Shown here: piece after piece, positions 41,566-51,776 of the stretch
How the letters are laid out: every line of letters starts with the position of its first letter
Position numbering within the stretch: the stretch's first letter is position 1
Assembly (NCBI RefSeq): GCF_004804355.1
Contig: NZ_SRWZ01000004.1
Span: 1 to 64,000, forward strand
Direction of reading: 5' to 3'
From: Cognatitamlana onchidii
Lineage (GTDB): Bacteria; Bacteroidota; Bacteroidia; Flavobacteriales; Flavobacteriaceae
Length of the DNA: 64,000 bases
The notes under the pieces: model-generated
The model's database searches: none
Seen by the model: only the letters and a program-made list of their open reading frames with translations
Told to the model about the DNA's origin: nothing
Translations under genes and position numbers: made by a program

Positions 41566-43515
41566 ATGAAGGAGTTGAAATTATCAAATTGGTTGCCCAC
41601 CACTAATAAAGAGGTAAAAATTCGCGGATGGGATGCGCTTGATGTTATTCTATTTAGTGGGGATGCTTATGTAGATCATCCGTCGTTTGGACCTGCGGTT
41701 ATCGGGCGTATTTTAGAAAGTTATGGGCTTCGTGTTGCTATTGTACCCCAGCCCAATGTGAATGATAATCTTCAAGACTTTGTTAAATTAGGAGCTCCTA
41801 AATTATTTTTTGGTGTTACAGGTGGTTGTATGGATCCCATGATTAGTAACTATAACGCCAACAAAAAGAGACGCGATAAGGATGCCTATACCCCAAATGG
41901 CGATATTGGATTTAGACCAGATTATGCCACAACAGTCTATTCTAAAATTTTAAAAGAAAAATGGCCCGATATTCCTGTTTTAATAGGGGGGATTGAGGCT
42001 TCTTTACGCAGGGTGACTCATTACGATTATTGGAGCGATAAGTTATTGCCAACTATTTTGGAAAGCTCTAAAGCCGATATGTTGGTGTATGGTATGGGTG
42101 AGCAACCGTTAAGGGAGGTGGTACGTTTGTTGCAGAAAGGGGTACCTTTTAGTAGTATCACTACGATAAAACAAACAGCTGTTTTATTGAATAAGGATGC
42201 TAAAATCCCAAAGAATAGTAATTGGGAGGATGTTGAGATTGTCTCACATGAAACGTGCTTGAAAGATAAAAAGGCTTATGCAGCCAATTTTAAGATTATC
42301 GAGCAAGAGAGTAATAAGTTGGCTGCACGACGTATTTTTCAAAAGGTGGGGGACAGAACCTTGATGATTAATCCTCCGTATCCAACTATGACAGAAGCTG
42401 AGATTGATGCTTCTTTTGATTTACCTTACACACGTTTACCGCATCCAAAATATAACAAGCGTGGGCCTATCCCTGCTTTTGAAATGATTAAATTCTCCAT
42501 TAATATCCATCGAGGGTGTTTTGGGGGGTGTAGTTTTTGTACGATTTCTGCACATCAAGGAAAGTTTATAGCATCACGTAGTCAAGAATCTGTGCTACGA
42601 GAAGTCGATATGGTGGCCAATATGCCGGATTTTAAAGGGTATTTATCTGATATAGGCGGACCAAGTGCCAATATGTACAAAATGAAAGGTAAAGTACAAG
42701 AGATTTGCGATAAGTGCGTTGCTCCTTCTTGTATTTCACCTGTAATTTGTAGTAATTTAGACACCTCTCATAAACCACTAACCGAATTATATCAGGCAGT
42801 TGATAGGCATCCCAAAGTGAAGAAATCATTTATAGGTAGTGGAATTAGGCATGATATGTTAGTGCCAGAGTTTAATAAAAATGCCGATGCCAAGGAATTG
42901 GATGATTACACAGAGGAGGTTATGACCAAACATGTGTCTGGGAGACTAAAAGTAGCACCAGAGCATACCAGTGATCCCGTTTTAAAGTTGATGCGTAAAC
43001 CATCATTCGCCTATTTTCATAAGTTTAAGGAACGTTTTGATAAAATCAACATCAAACATAAGCTAAAGCTACAGCTTATTCCCTATTTCATATCGAATCA
43101 TCCTGCTTGCGAGGCCGAAGACATGGCGAATTTAGCAGCAGAAACTAAGGATATGGGTTTTCAGCTAGAACAGGTACAAGGCTTTACACCAACCCCCATG
43201 ACAGTAGCTACGGTTATATACTATAGTGGTTATCATCCATATACGCTCAAAAAAGTAAAAACGCCAAAAACGAGAAAGGAAAAAGATGAACAACATCGGT
43301 TTTTCTTTTGGTATAAAGATGAAAATAAGACTTGGATAAAAAACACGTTAAATAAGCTAGGGCGCCAGGACTTATTGGATGTTTTGTTGCCTAAAAAAGA
43401 AGAAAAATGGCGAAAAAACAAGCCAGGAAAGCCTAAGCATACGTTCGACGATGCCGTGCCTTTTAATCAACGAAAGAAAAAGGTGAAATATCAGAAAAAG
43501 AGGGGGCGTCGATAG
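41566..43515 (+). CDS. ygiQ: YgiQ family radical SAM protein
   Basis: 649-aa radical SAM protein of the YgiQ (UPF0313) family. N-terminal cobalamin-binding-like region with VIGRILESYGLRVAI, then the radical SAM core with cluster motif CFGGCSFC (CxxxCxxC, near residue 315). The tail is strongly basic (KKKVKYQKKRGRR). The reaction is not known for the family. Near-leaderless promoter. Confidence 0.93.
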   Translation: MKELKLSNWLPTTNKEVKIRGWDALDVILFSGDAYVDHPSFGPAVIGRILESYGLRVAIVPQPNVNDNLQDFVKLGAPKLFFGVTGGCMDPMISNYNANKKRRDKDAYTPNGDIGFRPDYATTVYSKILKEKWPDIPVLIGGIEASLRRVTHYDYWSDKLLPTILESSKADMLVYGMGEQPLREVVRLLQKGVPFSSITTIKQTAVLLNKDAKIPKNSNWEDVEIVSHETCLKDKKAYAANFKIIEQESNKLAARRIFQKVGDRTLMINPPYPTMTEAEIDASFDLPYTRLPHPKYNKRGPIPAFEMIKFSINIHRGCFGGCSFCTISAHQGKFIASRSQESVLREVDMVANMPDFKGYLSDIGGPSANMYKMKGKVQEICDKCVAPSCISPVICSNLDTSHKPLTELYQAVDRHPKVKKSFIGSGIRHDMLVPEFNKNADAKELDDYTEEVMTKHVSGRLKVAPEHTSDPVLKLMRKPSFAYFHKFKERFDKINIKHKLKLQLIPYFISNHPACEAEDMANLAAETKDMGFQLEQVQGFTPTPMTVATVIYYSGYHPYTLKKVKTPKTRKEKDEQHRFFFWYKDENKTWIKNTLNKLGRQDLLDVLLPKKEEKWRKNKPGKPKHTFDDAVPFNQRKKKVKYQKKRGRR

Positions 43516-43526
43516 GCATTGCAAAA

Positions 43527-44315
43527 TTAGGACTTAATAATACCATTTTCTATAAAACTAATCTTGTTGTTTACGGTGTCTTCTAAAAGCTTGTCTCCGA
43601 TGACTACACTTCCCTTGGGAGCTTCGTTATGAAATAAGTGAAACTGAATAGCAGCATGTTTTACTCTTTTCGCAAACACCCCTTTATTTATAAGTCGTTG
43701 AGCGAATTCATAGTCTTCATAACCCCACCCTTTAAAACCTTCATTATAACCGTTAATAGCCATGGCATCTTTCCTCCAATAGGATAAATTACAGCCTCTC
43801 AGTTTACCTGAGTTTTTATTTTGTGGTTTGCTAAATTTGCTAAAAAAGGGAAGCCTTATAAGGCGGTTTCTTTTTTTAATATCTTTTGAAAAGTAGGAGA
43901 TTTGGTATTTTCCTTTATTAAGAAAGCTCTCAGTAATACAAGCATTTAGCGTTACTCGTGTTCCAAATAAAAAAGTATTGTGCTGCGCATTTGCTCTATG
44001 ATCTTTGATAAAATGTTTATGAAGTATAACATCGCCATCCACCTGAATAATATAGTCACTTTGCGCCTCTGCAATAGCTCTGTTTAGAATTATACTTTTT
44101 CTAAAACCATCATCTTCTTGCCATAAATGAGTTATTGGAAAACTTAATTTGCTACGAAACGAATTAATAAGTTGTTTTGTTTTGTCCCGAGAGCCGTCAT
44201 CAGCAATAATTAATTCATTTGGAAACTCGCTTTGTCTTGCCAGACTTTTTAAAACTAAATTAAGAGCTTTGGGCCAGTTGTAAGTGGATACAATAATTGC
44301 TATGCTTGGCTTCAT
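43527..44315 (-). CDS. Glycosyltransferase family 2
   Basis: 262-aa GT-A transferase. Nucleotide-sugar region IIVSTYNWPKAL, LIIADDGS and the metal motif QVDGDV (DxD-like), then GCNLSYWRKDAMAINGYNE and GWGYEDYEFAQRL, the galactosyltransferase C-terminal block. No membrane helix, so peripheral at the inner membrane. Third gene of a minus-strand trio likely adding sugars to LPS or other surface glycans. Confidence 0.9.
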   Translation of the reverse strand: MKPSIAIIVSTYNWPKALNLVLKSLARQSEFPNELIIADDGSRDKTKQLINSFRSKLSFPITHLWQEDDGFRKSIILNRAIAEAQSDYIIQVDGDVILHKHFIKDHRANAQHNTFLFGTRVTLNACITESFLNKGKYQISYFSKDIKKRNRLIRLPFFSKFSKPQNKNSGKLRGCNLSYWRKDAMAINGYNEGFKGWGYEDYEFAQRLINKGVFAKRVKHAAIQFHLFHNEAPKGSVVIGDKLLEDTVNNKISFIENGIIKS

Positions 44316-44317
44316 AA

Positions 44318-45274
44318 TTAAAGTTTAAAGACAGTATCTACCCAATTTGAAACATGGTAATTTTGTAAAATGACTGAATCTATAGGCTTTGACTCGGATG
44401 TAAAAAAAGAGTCTGGAATTTGAATATTATTGATATCTTCCACTATGAAAATTTGATCGGGAGAATAAAAAGCATAAGTCGCAATATCCTTATTTAAGGT
44501 TATGAGCTTTTTTCCGTAAGCCAAGGCCTCAAAAACTCTAAAGGAAAGTCCTTGCTGTTTGGGGCGCTGTAAGTCTAGAACTACTTTACATTTTTTTAAA
44601 AACTCAAGCATTTCAACAATTGAATAAGGCTTATGTATGATGTCAATGCTTTTATCATTAAAAACATCTGTTGGTTTGGGACTGTAAAGAATTATCTTAA
44701 ACGAGATGTTCCTTGAATTAAAGTATTCAGAAAATAATGAAACGCTCTTTTTTCTTTTATCCAGCGAGCTAATATTAAAAACATTGTAAGAGATGTTTGT
44801 ATTTAAATTGGTTTCGATGGCTGTGTATATAAAGTTGTTTATTTTTTTAAAACCATATTGCTTGCAGTCTCTGTTTTCAAAAGAATAGACTTCTTCAAAA
44901 AGGTCGATATTCTTTTTCATCTTTGGGCATCTGGACAAGCTATCGTTTAAAAAAGTAATCATTTTATGAGAGTTCTTTTTTAATTCAACTAAAATATTCT
45001 TGTTAAGAAAATCGGACTTGATTACTAAAATTTGGTCTTGTTTTGGAAGCGCTTTTATTTTATTTCGCAGCTGCGTTTCCAAGTGCAACTGTTTTAGGTT
45101 GTATTTAGTTAAGGTTTTCAAGAAAAAATTATAAACTCTATGAAAAACGGTTGGGTATTGATAGGTTAAATCATCAAAATTAATGGATGTCGTTTCAACA
45201 CCTTTACTTTTAAGCGTTTCAACAATATAATTATTAAACCCCCAGTTGTCTAAACTTACTACAGCAATCCTCAT
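44318..45274 (-). CDS. Probable GT-B glycosyltransferase-like protein
   Basis: 318-aa cytosolic protein without signal peptide. The start MRIAVVSLDNWGFNNYIVETL suggests a Rossmann fold, and the C-terminal QQGLSFRVFEALAYGKKLIT resembles the donor-binding helix of GT-B enzymes (spore maturation CgeB/GT4 type). The overall match is weak. It is set between two GT2 genes with spacers of 2 bases each, which supports a role in glycan assembly. Confidence 0.6.
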   Translation of the reverse strand: MRIAVVSLDNWGFNNYIVETLKSKGVETTSINFDDLTYQYPTVFHRVYNFFLKTLTKYNLKQLHLETQLRNKIKALPKQDQILVIKSDFLNKNILVELKKNSHKMITFLNDSLSRCPKMKKNIDLFEEVYSFENRDCKQYGFKKINNFIYTAIETNLNTNISYNVFNISSLDKRKKSVSLFSEYFNSRNISFKIILYSPKPTDVFNDKSIDIIHKPYSIVEMLEFLKKCKVVLDLQRPKQQGLSFRVFEALAYGKKLITLNKDIATYAFYSPDQIFIVEDINNIQIPDSFFTSESKPIDSVILQNYHVSNWVDTVFKL

Positions 45275-45276
45275 AT

Positions 45277-46170
45277 TTACTTTAGTTTATTAAATTGTCT
45301 TAAGATATAATGTGTAAGGGCCAAGTCTTTCTTTTTAGTTATTAAAAATAGCTCATGCTTGTATTTAAAAAAGAGAGATAACTTCTTTATTTTGGTTTTT
45401 AGATTAATGTTTTGGTAAACCTCATTTAGTTCAAAAAGAATTGGTTTAGCTCCATTATTATCAGGGCATTTTTTGTAAAACGCGTCTATTCGTAATTGCC
45501 TTTTGGTAATTTTATTTTCTTTAGACTTTCGGTTCTTGTTTAAAGCTAACGAGTTGCTATCATGAATACGGTATTTAATTAATGCGTCGTTAAAATAAAC
45601 AATACCTCCATTGAAAGATGCAACAAAGGCAATCCACCAATCATGAGGGACAAGCTTAGGAAAAGGAAATAATTGCGCGGTTAATTCTTTTTTAAACATC
45701 ATAGCATGACCAGAAACAGAGTTCGCTAAGCAAAGGTTTAAGGGGTTAGTTGTACTAATCATATTTTTTGAGCTCGACATCTTTTTTTCAGTAGATTCTA
45801 AATTGGAATTCACAAACAACGAATCACAATAAATAAGCGCATGGTCTTCAATGTTATTGTAAAGCTTTTCAATTTTAGTTAGATCCCATATATCATCTTG
45901 ATCTGATAAAAGAATATAATTTCCGTTGGCCAAAGAAATCCCTTTTTCAAAGTTTTTAACATAACCTAAGTTACTTTCGTTAATGTGCCACTTAATTCTT
46001 GAATCCTTATCTGCGTAGGTTTTTAGTATTTTAATTGTTGAATCAGTTGATCTGTCATCAGAAATAATCAATTCAAAATCTTTAAACGATTGGTTTAAGA
46101 TACTGTCTATTTGCTCAGAAATATATTTCTCACCATTATACGAACATAAAACTATTGAAACTTTTGGCAT
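45277..46170 (-). CDS. Glycosyltransferase family 2 (rhamnosyltransferase-like)
   Basis: 297-aa GT-A enzyme: VSIVLCSYNGEKYISEQIDS, IISDDRSTDST and LLSDQDDIWD, the DQDD being the family's metal/acceptor motif common in rhamnosyl-type GT2 proteins, then VPHDWWIAF. First gene of the trio, with its own -7 box in the gap after polA. Confidence 0.92.
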   Translation of the reverse strand: MPKVSIVLCSYNGEKYISEQIDSILNQSFKDFELIISDDRSTDSTIKILKTYADKDSRIKWHINESNLGYVKNFEKGISLANGNYILLSDQDDIWDLTKIEKLYNNIEDHALIYCDSLFVNSNLESTEKKMSSSKNMISTTNPLNLCLANSVSGHAMMFKKELTAQLFPFPKLVPHDWWIAFVASFNGGIVYFNDALIKYRIHDSNSLALNKNRKSKENKITKRQLRIDAFYKKCPDNNGAKPILFELNEVYQNINLKTKIKKLSLFFKYKHELFLITKKKDLALTHYILRQFNKLK

Positions 46171-46213
46171 AAAGGGGTGTTGAGACTGCTTTGCGATTAC
46201 AATTTAATTATGC

Positions 46214-46221
46214 CAAAGGTA
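46214..46221 (-). promoter_or_regulatory. -7 promoter box of glycosyltransferase operon
   Basis: TACCTTTG on the minus strand, exact TAnnTTTG, in the 75-base gap after the polA stop and 44 bases before the first GT start. Confidence 0.5.
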
Positions 46222-46245
46222 TAGATTTTTTGAATAGTTTGTAAA

Positions 46246-49101
46246 TTAATGCGCCTCCAACCAATTGTTACCAATACCTAACTCAACATCTAAAGGAACG
46301 TCAAGGATGTAAGCATTTTCCATTTGGGTTTTTACCAAAGTTTTAATGGTGTCTAGTTCTGGTTTGTACACATCAAACACTAATTCGTCGTGCACTTGTA
46401 ATAGCATTTTAGTTTTATAATTACCTTCCTGAAGTTTGTTGAAAATATTTATCATTGCTATTTTTATAATATCTGCAGCACTACCTTGTATAGGGGCATT
46501 AACCGCATTTCGTTCTGCAGCACCACGAACTACAGCATTACGAGAATTAATATCCTTTAAATAGCGCCTTCGCCCTAAAACAGTTTGTACATAGCCATGG
46601 TCTCTCGCGAAATCTACTTGTTCACTCATATAGCTTCTCAATTTAGGGTAGGTAGCATAATAAGTATCAATTAATTCTTTAGATTCTGCTCTTGAAAGAT
46701 TGGTTTGATTACTCAACCCAAAGGCTGATACGCCATAAATAATCCCGAAGTTTACTGTTTTGGCATTGCTACGTTGTTCGCGAGTTACCGCTTCAATAGG
46801 AACATTAAACACTTTTGAGGCTGTTGAGGCGTGAATATCTTCACCATTTTGAAAAGCCGAAATCATCGTTTCTTCTTTGCTAAGAGCAGCTATAATACGT
46901 AATTCTATCTGTGAGTAATCAGCAGCTAATAGTATGTAGTTTTCATTTCTAGGGATAAAGGCCTTTCGTACTTGTCGGCCACGTTCTGTTCGAATCGGGA
47001 TATTTTGTAAATTAGGATTATTACTACTTAAGCGTCCAGTGGCTGCAACGGTTTGCATATAATCGGTATGTACATGGTTTGTAGTCTCATCTACTTGAGT
47101 GGGTAACGCGTCTACGTAGGTGCTCTTTAACTTGGAAAGCCCTCTAAAATCAAGAATATTTTGAATTATCTCATGGTCTTTTGCTAAATAACTCAGCACA
47201 TCTTCAGCCGTAGAATATTGTCCAGATTTCGTTTTTTTAGGCTTATCCACTAACTTCATTTTTTCAAATAGAATAATACCTAATTGTTTCGGTGAAGCAA
47301 TGTTGAATTCTTCGCCCGCTTCTGCATATATTTTCCTTTCTAAAGCTTCGATGTCTTTGTTCAATTGCTCAGACAAGCCATTCAAAAAGTTTTTATCTAG
47401 GTTAATACCTTCTAATTCCATGTTAGCTAAAACACGTAATAAGGGAATTTCAATATCATCAAATAGCTTTTGGGTATTGGCTTCACCTAATTCATTCTGA
47501 AAATGTTCTTTTAATTGAAGCGTAATATCGGCATCTTCAACCGCATATTCTGTTTGCTTGTCTAAAGGCACATCTCTCATGGATAATTGATTTTTGCCTT
47601 TTTTGCCAATCAATGTTTCAATAGAAATAGGGGTGTAGTTTAAATAAGTTTCTGCTAATACATCCATATTATGACGCATATCTGGATTAATCAGGTAATG
47701 CGCTAGCATGGTGTCAAAGAGTTTGCCTTTAACCTCAACATTATATTTGGCTAATACTTTAATATCATACTTTAAATTCTGACCGATTTTTTCAATGGTT
47801 TCACTTTCAAAAAACGGACGCAATTGTTCTATTAGTTCTTGGCCTTTGTCCTTGTCTTCTGGAAATGGTAGGTAAAACCCCTTACCAGTTTCCCACGAAA
47901 ACGCAATGCCAACCAATTGGGCAGTTAAAGGATTTAATCCCGTAGTTTCAGTATCAAAACACACCGACTTTTGATTCATTAAGTTTTTAAGGAACAGTTT
48001 TGTGGCCATTCCAGAAGCAATACTCTGGTAAAAATGCGAAGTGGTTTCGGCAGTCTTTCTTTCTAATACCGAGCTTGTTTCGGTATCTGATTCATTAGAT
48101 GGGTCTGCTCCAAACAATGAAAACTGGCCTGATCCAGCAGATTTTGTTTCTTTAGGTGTTAGTCTGTTTTCGGTTTTGTTAGCCAATGTTTCTTTGGTTT
48201 GAGGTATTTCTGAAGCTTCAGTTGCAAAGGTTTTTAAGAAATTATCAGTAAGACGTCTAAACTCTAAATTCTGAAAAATTTCTTTTACTTTTTCTATGTC
48301 CGGGTGGTCCAACTCAAAGTCTTTAGCATCAAATTTCACAGGAACATCTAGCATGATAGTTGCTAGCTTTTTAGAGAGTAATCCTAACTCGCCGTTGGCT
48401 TCTACTTTTTCTTTCATTTTACCTTTTAACTGATCGGTATTTGCCAACAAGCCTTCCATACTGCCAAATTGTGCAATGAATTTTTTTGCGGTTTTTTCAC
48501 CAACACCAGGTAGCCCAGGGATATTATCACTGCTATCTCCCATCATCCCCAAAAAGTCTATCACTTGCATAGGGCTTTCTACTTCAAACTTTTTTTGTAC
48601 TTCAGGAATGCCCCAAGTTTCGTAACCTCCGCCAAAAACTGGACGATACATAAAAATGTTCTCTGTAACTAATTGTGCAAAATCCTTATCTGGTGTTACC
48701 ATGTATGTTTTATAGCCTTCTTTTTCAGCTTGACGAGATAGTGTTCCAATCACGTCGTCGGCTTCATAACCCTCCTTTACCATTATAGGAATGTGCATCG
48801 CCTTCAAAATCTCATAAATGTATGGAACAGCAGTTTTTATACCTTCAGGGGTTTCATCTCTGTTGGCCTTATAATCCTCAAACATTTCAACTCGGTCGGC
48901 ACTACCGCCTTTATCAAAACAAACAGCTAAATGGTCTGGTCGCTCGCGCTTAATCACATCTAATAAAGAGTTCATAAACCCCATAATAGCTGAGGTGTCT
49001 TCTCCTTTTGAGTTGATTCTTGGGTTCTTTATAAAGGCATAGTACCCCCGAAAAATTAAGGCATAGGCATCTACTAAAAAAAGGCGTTTTTGGTCCGACA
49101 T
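46246..49101 (-). CDS. polA: DNA polymerase I
   Basis: 951-aa three-domain enzyme. 5' nuclease (1-290) with TPDKDFAQLV and GLPGVGEKTA; an acidic linker (about 295-345); 3'-5' exonuclease with DTETTGLN (all key acidic residues seem present: FDTETTGL, NLKYDIKVL and YAVEDADITLQL); polymerase with DYSQIELRI, KTVNFGIIYG and QVHDELVFDV. Complete, with proofreading likely active. Confidence 0.98.
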   Translation of the reverse strand: MSDQKRLFLVDAYALIFRGYYAFIKNPRINSKGEDTSAIMGFMNSLLDVIKRERPDHLAVCFDKGGSADRVEMFEDYKANRDETPEGIKTAVPYIYEILKAMHIPIMVKEGYEADDVIGTLSRQAEKEGYKTYMVTPDKDFAQLVTENIFMYRPVFGGGYETWGIPEVQKKFEVESPMQVIDFLGMMGDSSDNIPGLPGVGEKTAKKFIAQFGSMEGLLANTDQLKGKMKEKVEANGELGLLSKKLATIMLDVPVKFDAKDFELDHPDIEKVKEIFQNLEFRRLTDNFLKTFATEASEIPQTKETLANKTENRLTPKETKSAGSGQFSLFGADPSNESDTETSSVLERKTAETTSHFYQSIASGMATKLFLKNLMNQKSVCFDTETTGLNPLTAQLVGIAFSWETGKGFYLPFPEDKDKGQELIEQLRPFFESETIEKIGQNLKYDIKVLAKYNVEVKGKLFDTMLAHYLINPDMRHNMDVLAETYLNYTPISIETLIGKKGKNQLSMRDVPLDKQTEYAVEDADITLQLKEHFQNELGEANTQKLFDDIEIPLLRVLANMELEGINLDKNFLNGLSEQLNKDIEALERKIYAEAGEEFNIASPKQLGIILFEKMKLVDKPKKTKSGQYSTAEDVLSYLAKDHEIIQNILDFRGLSKLKSTYVDALPTQVDETTNHVHTDYMQTVAATGRLSSNNPNLQNIPIRTERGRQVRKAFIPRNENYILLAADYSQIELRIIAALSKEETMISAFQNGEDIHASTASKVFNVPIEAVTREQRSNAKTVNFGIIYGVSAFGLSNQTNLSRAESKELIDTYYATYPKLRSYMSEQVDFARDHGYVQTVLGRRRYLKDINSRNAVVRGAAERNAVNAPIQGSAADIIKIAMINIFNKLQEGNYKTKMLLQVHDELVFDVYKPELDTIKTLVKTQMENAYILDVPLDVELGIGNNWLEAH

Positions 49102-49124
49102 TTTGTTTGTTTTTGATAGAAAAC

Positions 49125-49132
49125 CAAATGTA
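49125..49132 (-). promoter_or_regulatory. polA -7 promoter box
   Basis: TACATTTG on the minus strand, 23 bases before the ATG. The remaining ~250 bases up to the metallophosphoesterase promoter hold nothing else recognisable. Confidence 0.5.
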
Positions 49133-49382
49133 CATGAAATTTTTCATTTAAAAATTTGCAGGAAATTAAATGAACGCTTTTTATGGGTAATCGCAGTTAT
49201 TGCTCGGGTATAATAGGTTTAATGCTTTTTTGAAACAATGTTTTCTTTTATAGAAGAGAGATATAAAAAGCACCTAGTAAAAGAACAGAATAACTATTAA
49301 AGGATTTGAAAAATAAGGTTTAGTAATTCTTAACAATTAGTTAAATTAAAACGACATGCTCAGGAAAGACTAATAATACCTT

Positions 49383-49390
49383 TATATTTG
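49383..49390 (+). promoter_or_regulatory. Metallophosphoesterase -7 promoter box
   Basis: TATATTTG ends 12 bases before the ATG at 49402. Confidence 0.55.
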
Positions 49391-49401
49391 GGTAAAAAAG
49401 T

Positions 49402-50634
49402 ATGCTGCGCTGGGCTCTTATTATCCTTGTTTTTATAGTTGTTGATGTTTATGCTTTTCAGGCATTTAGAACCATTTCTAAAAACCTCTGGTTAACGATA
49501 CTTTATTGGGTTATAACACTGTTGGTGTTGGGGAATTTCATATTTCGATTTTATGGTTTAAATAGAAGTGAGTTTGGAAACCCCCAAGCCTATGCTTTTG
49601 CATTTGTTCTTGCGTTATTGGTACCGAAAATGATTGTTTTAGCTATTTTATTTGCTGAGGATGTTTTTAGAGTGCCTCAAGCCTTGTTTAGGTATTTCAC
49701 CGAAGGCTCCAACGCCGGTATCAAATACTTGCCATCAAGAAGAGCTTTTATTTCAAAAATAGCATTAGGTATTGCAGCCATTCCGTTTGGTTCGATTCTT
49801 TACGGTATTTATAAGGGCAAGTATAACTTTAAAGTTTTAAAGTATACCTTGAGTTTTGAGGATTTACCGGAAGCTTTTGATGGTTATAAACTTACTCAAA
49901 TTAGCGATATTCATTCAGGGAGTTTTGATAGGCCAGATATGGTAAGCTATGCGGTAGATTTGATCAATCAACAAGAAAGTGATGTCATTCTATTTACTGG
50001 AGATATGGTAAATAATAAAGCAACAGAGATGAAACCTTATCTAGAAACTTTTGGAAAGTTAAAAGCAAAGAACGGTTTGTATTCTGTTTTAGGGAATCAT
50101 GATTATGGTGATTATGTAAGGTGGGAATCTGAAGATGCCAAAAAGCAAAACCTAAGAGATCTAAAAGCTATTCAGAAACAAATAGGTTTTAATCTGTTAC
50201 TCAATGAAAGCATTTATCTTGAGAGAGACCACCAAAGAATTGCGCTTTTAGGTGTTGAAAACTGGGGAGCAGGTGGTTTTAAAAAGGCAGGAGATTTAAA
50301 GAAGGCCGCTGCACAGGTTAATGAAAACGACTTTAAGATATTATTGAGTCACGATCCTTCTCATTGGGAAAAACAAGTAATTGATGATGACTATCATTAC
50401 CACTTAACTTTAAGTGGGCATACGCATGGTATGCAGTTCGGTATAGAAATACCAGGGTGGTTTAAGTGGAGTCCCGTAAAATGGCGCTATAAGTACTGGG
50501 CAGGAATTTATAAAGAAGCAGGTCAGTATATTAATGTTAATCGTGGTTTTGGCTATTTAGGATTCCCAGGAAGAGTTGGTATATGGCCTGAAATAACTGT
50601 TATTGAGTTAAAAAGGAAGGGTGTAAATACATAA
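49402..50634 (+). CDS. Membrane-anchored metallophosphoesterase
   Basis: 410-aa protein with four N-terminal membrane helices (about 3-20, 28-46, 60-80, 110-130) and a calcineurin-like phosphoesterase domain with all metal motifs: DIHSGSFD, FTGDMVNNK, LGNHDYGD, LSHDPSHW and GHTHGMQFG. It resembles the YaeI/UDP-diacylglucosamine or lipid phosphoesterase class, but substrate is not known. Confidence 0.9.
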   Translation: MLRWALIILVFIVVDVYAFQAFRTISKNLWLTILYWVITLLVLGNFIFRFYGLNRSEFGNPQAYAFAFVLALLVPKMIVLAILFAEDVFRVPQALFRYFTEGSNAGIKYLPSRRAFISKIALGIAAIPFGSILYGIYKGKYNFKVLKYTLSFEDLPEAFDGYKLTQISDIHSGSFDRPDMVSYAVDLINQQESDVILFTGDMVNNKATEMKPYLETFGKLKAKNGLYSVLGNHDYGDYVRWESEDAKKQNLRDLKAIQKQIGFNLLLNESIYLERDHQRIALLGVENWGAGGFKKAGDLKKAAAQVNENDFKILLSHDPSHWEKQVIDDDYHYHLTLSGHTHGMQFGIEIPGWFKWSPVKWRYKYWAGIYKEAGQYINVNRGFGYLGFPGRVGIWPEITVIELKRKGVNT

Positions 50635-50740
50635 TTGATAATGTGCTTGTTGGTGTAAATAAATTGATTATTTTTATAGGAATAAGAGAAGCGCTTGTTT
50701 TGTATCGTATCGCAATTATTAGTAATATTAAAAAAATACG

Positions 50741-50748
50741 TAGGTTTG
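50741..50748 (+). promoter_or_regulatory. -7 promoter box of thioredoxin-fold gene
   Basis: TAGGTTTG, exact match to TAnnTTTG, 33 bases before the ATG at 50782. Confidence 0.5.
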
Positions 50749-50781
50749 TAATACTTGTACTTGACTAATAAACAATAAAGT

Positions 50782-51078
50782 ATGTCAAAATTTGGGGAAC
50801 TTATAGATGTTGAAATTCCGGTTTTGTTAGATTTTTATACAGAATGGAATGATGAGTCAGAGTCTATGCATCTTGTTTTAAGAGATGTTGCTGCCGCTTT
50901 AGGAGATAAGGCTAAAGTTATTAAAATTGATGTAGATAAAAATAAGGAGCTAGCGGAAGCGTTACGAGTTAAGAGCTTGCCAACCTTAATTATTTACAAG
51001 GATGGCGAGATGAAATGGAGGCAAAGCGGAGAACAAGACGCCAATACGCTAATCGGAATTATTCAGGATTATTTCTAG
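50782..51078 (+). CDS. Thioredoxin-fold protein lacking the CxxC active site
   Basis: 98-aa thioredoxin-like protein. The fold signature is clear (VLLDFYTEW, KVIKIDVDKN, cis-Pro motif SLPTLIIYKDG), but the WCGPCK active site reads WNDESE, so both cysteines are missing and no disulfide reductase activity is possible. The cis-Pro and length are normal, so it is a conserved structural form rather than a decayed gene. It may bind proteins as a scaffold or chaperone. Own promoter. Confidence 0.88.
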   Translation: MSKFGELIDVEIPVLLDFYTEWNDESESMHLVLRDVAAALGDKAKVIKIDVDKNKELAEALRVKSLPTLIIYKDGEMKWRQSGEQDANTLIGIIQDYF

Positions 51079-51113
51079 GATCTAGCTAAAATTATTTCAC
51101 AATTCTTCAAGAG

Positions 51114-51764
51114 CTATACGATGCTTTTAAAACTATAGCCCTTGGTGCTAAAGTATTCTAACGTTTTTGGAAGCGCATACATCATTTTTTTCGAAGCTTT
51201 AACACTATCATGAAATACAATAATACTTCCAGAGTTTGCTTTTGAAATAATGTGTTTTAAACAGGTTTCAGGACTCGTTGCAGCATCCCAGTCAAAAGAC
51301 AAGACATTCCACATGACTATTTTATAACCTAAATCTATTAGTTTCTTACCTTGTTTACGTTTTATCTGCCCATAAGGAGGTCTGAACAAACGACCAAATT
51401 TGTCTTTAGGGTTTGGAAGCAGGTTGTCCATAATTTCTTGAGACATGGCAATATTTTCTAAATATGGTTTGGTTTTAGTTTGCCATCCTTTAATGTGATT
51501 GTATGTATGATTACCAATTTTGTGACCACTGGCAAGGATGTTAGAGAAAATATCAGGGTGTTTTTCAATGTTTGCCCCAATGCAAAAAAAAGTAGCTTTG
51601 GCCTGATATTGCTTTAGAGTATTTAGCGTCCAATTAGTAATTTCGGGCGTCGGACCATCATCAAACGTTAGATAAATTGTTTTCTCTTTAGCAGGCATAT
51701 TCCAAATATAATTTGGAAACATGGCCTTGATTAAAGGAGGTGTTTTTGCTGGAACAAAACGCAT
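51114..51764 (-). CDS. Polysaccharide deacetylase (NodB domain)
   Basis: 216-aa CE4 esterase. Motif 1 LTFDDGPTP, motif 2 HxxxH in GNHTYNHIKGW, motif 3 RPPYGQIK, plus MWNVLSFDWD and FHDSVKAS, so all metal and catalytic residues are present. No clear signal peptide, so it may act on a lipid-linked or cytosolic substrate, or the start is farther upstream than it seems. It lies 12 bases downstream of the DUF2723 gene. Confidence 0.92.
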   Translation of the reverse strand: MRFVPAKTPPLIKAMFPNYIWNMPAKEKTIYLTFDDGPTPEITNWTLNTLKQYQAKATFFCIGANIEKHPDIFSNILASGHKIGNHTYNHIKGWQTKTKPYLENIAMSQEIMDNLLPNPKDKFGRLFRPPYGQIKRKQGKKLIDLGYKIVMWNVLSFDWDAATSPETCLKHIISKANSGSIIVFHDSVKASKKMMYALPKTLEYFSTKGYSFKSIV

Positions 51765-51776
51765 TTAACAAAAAAA

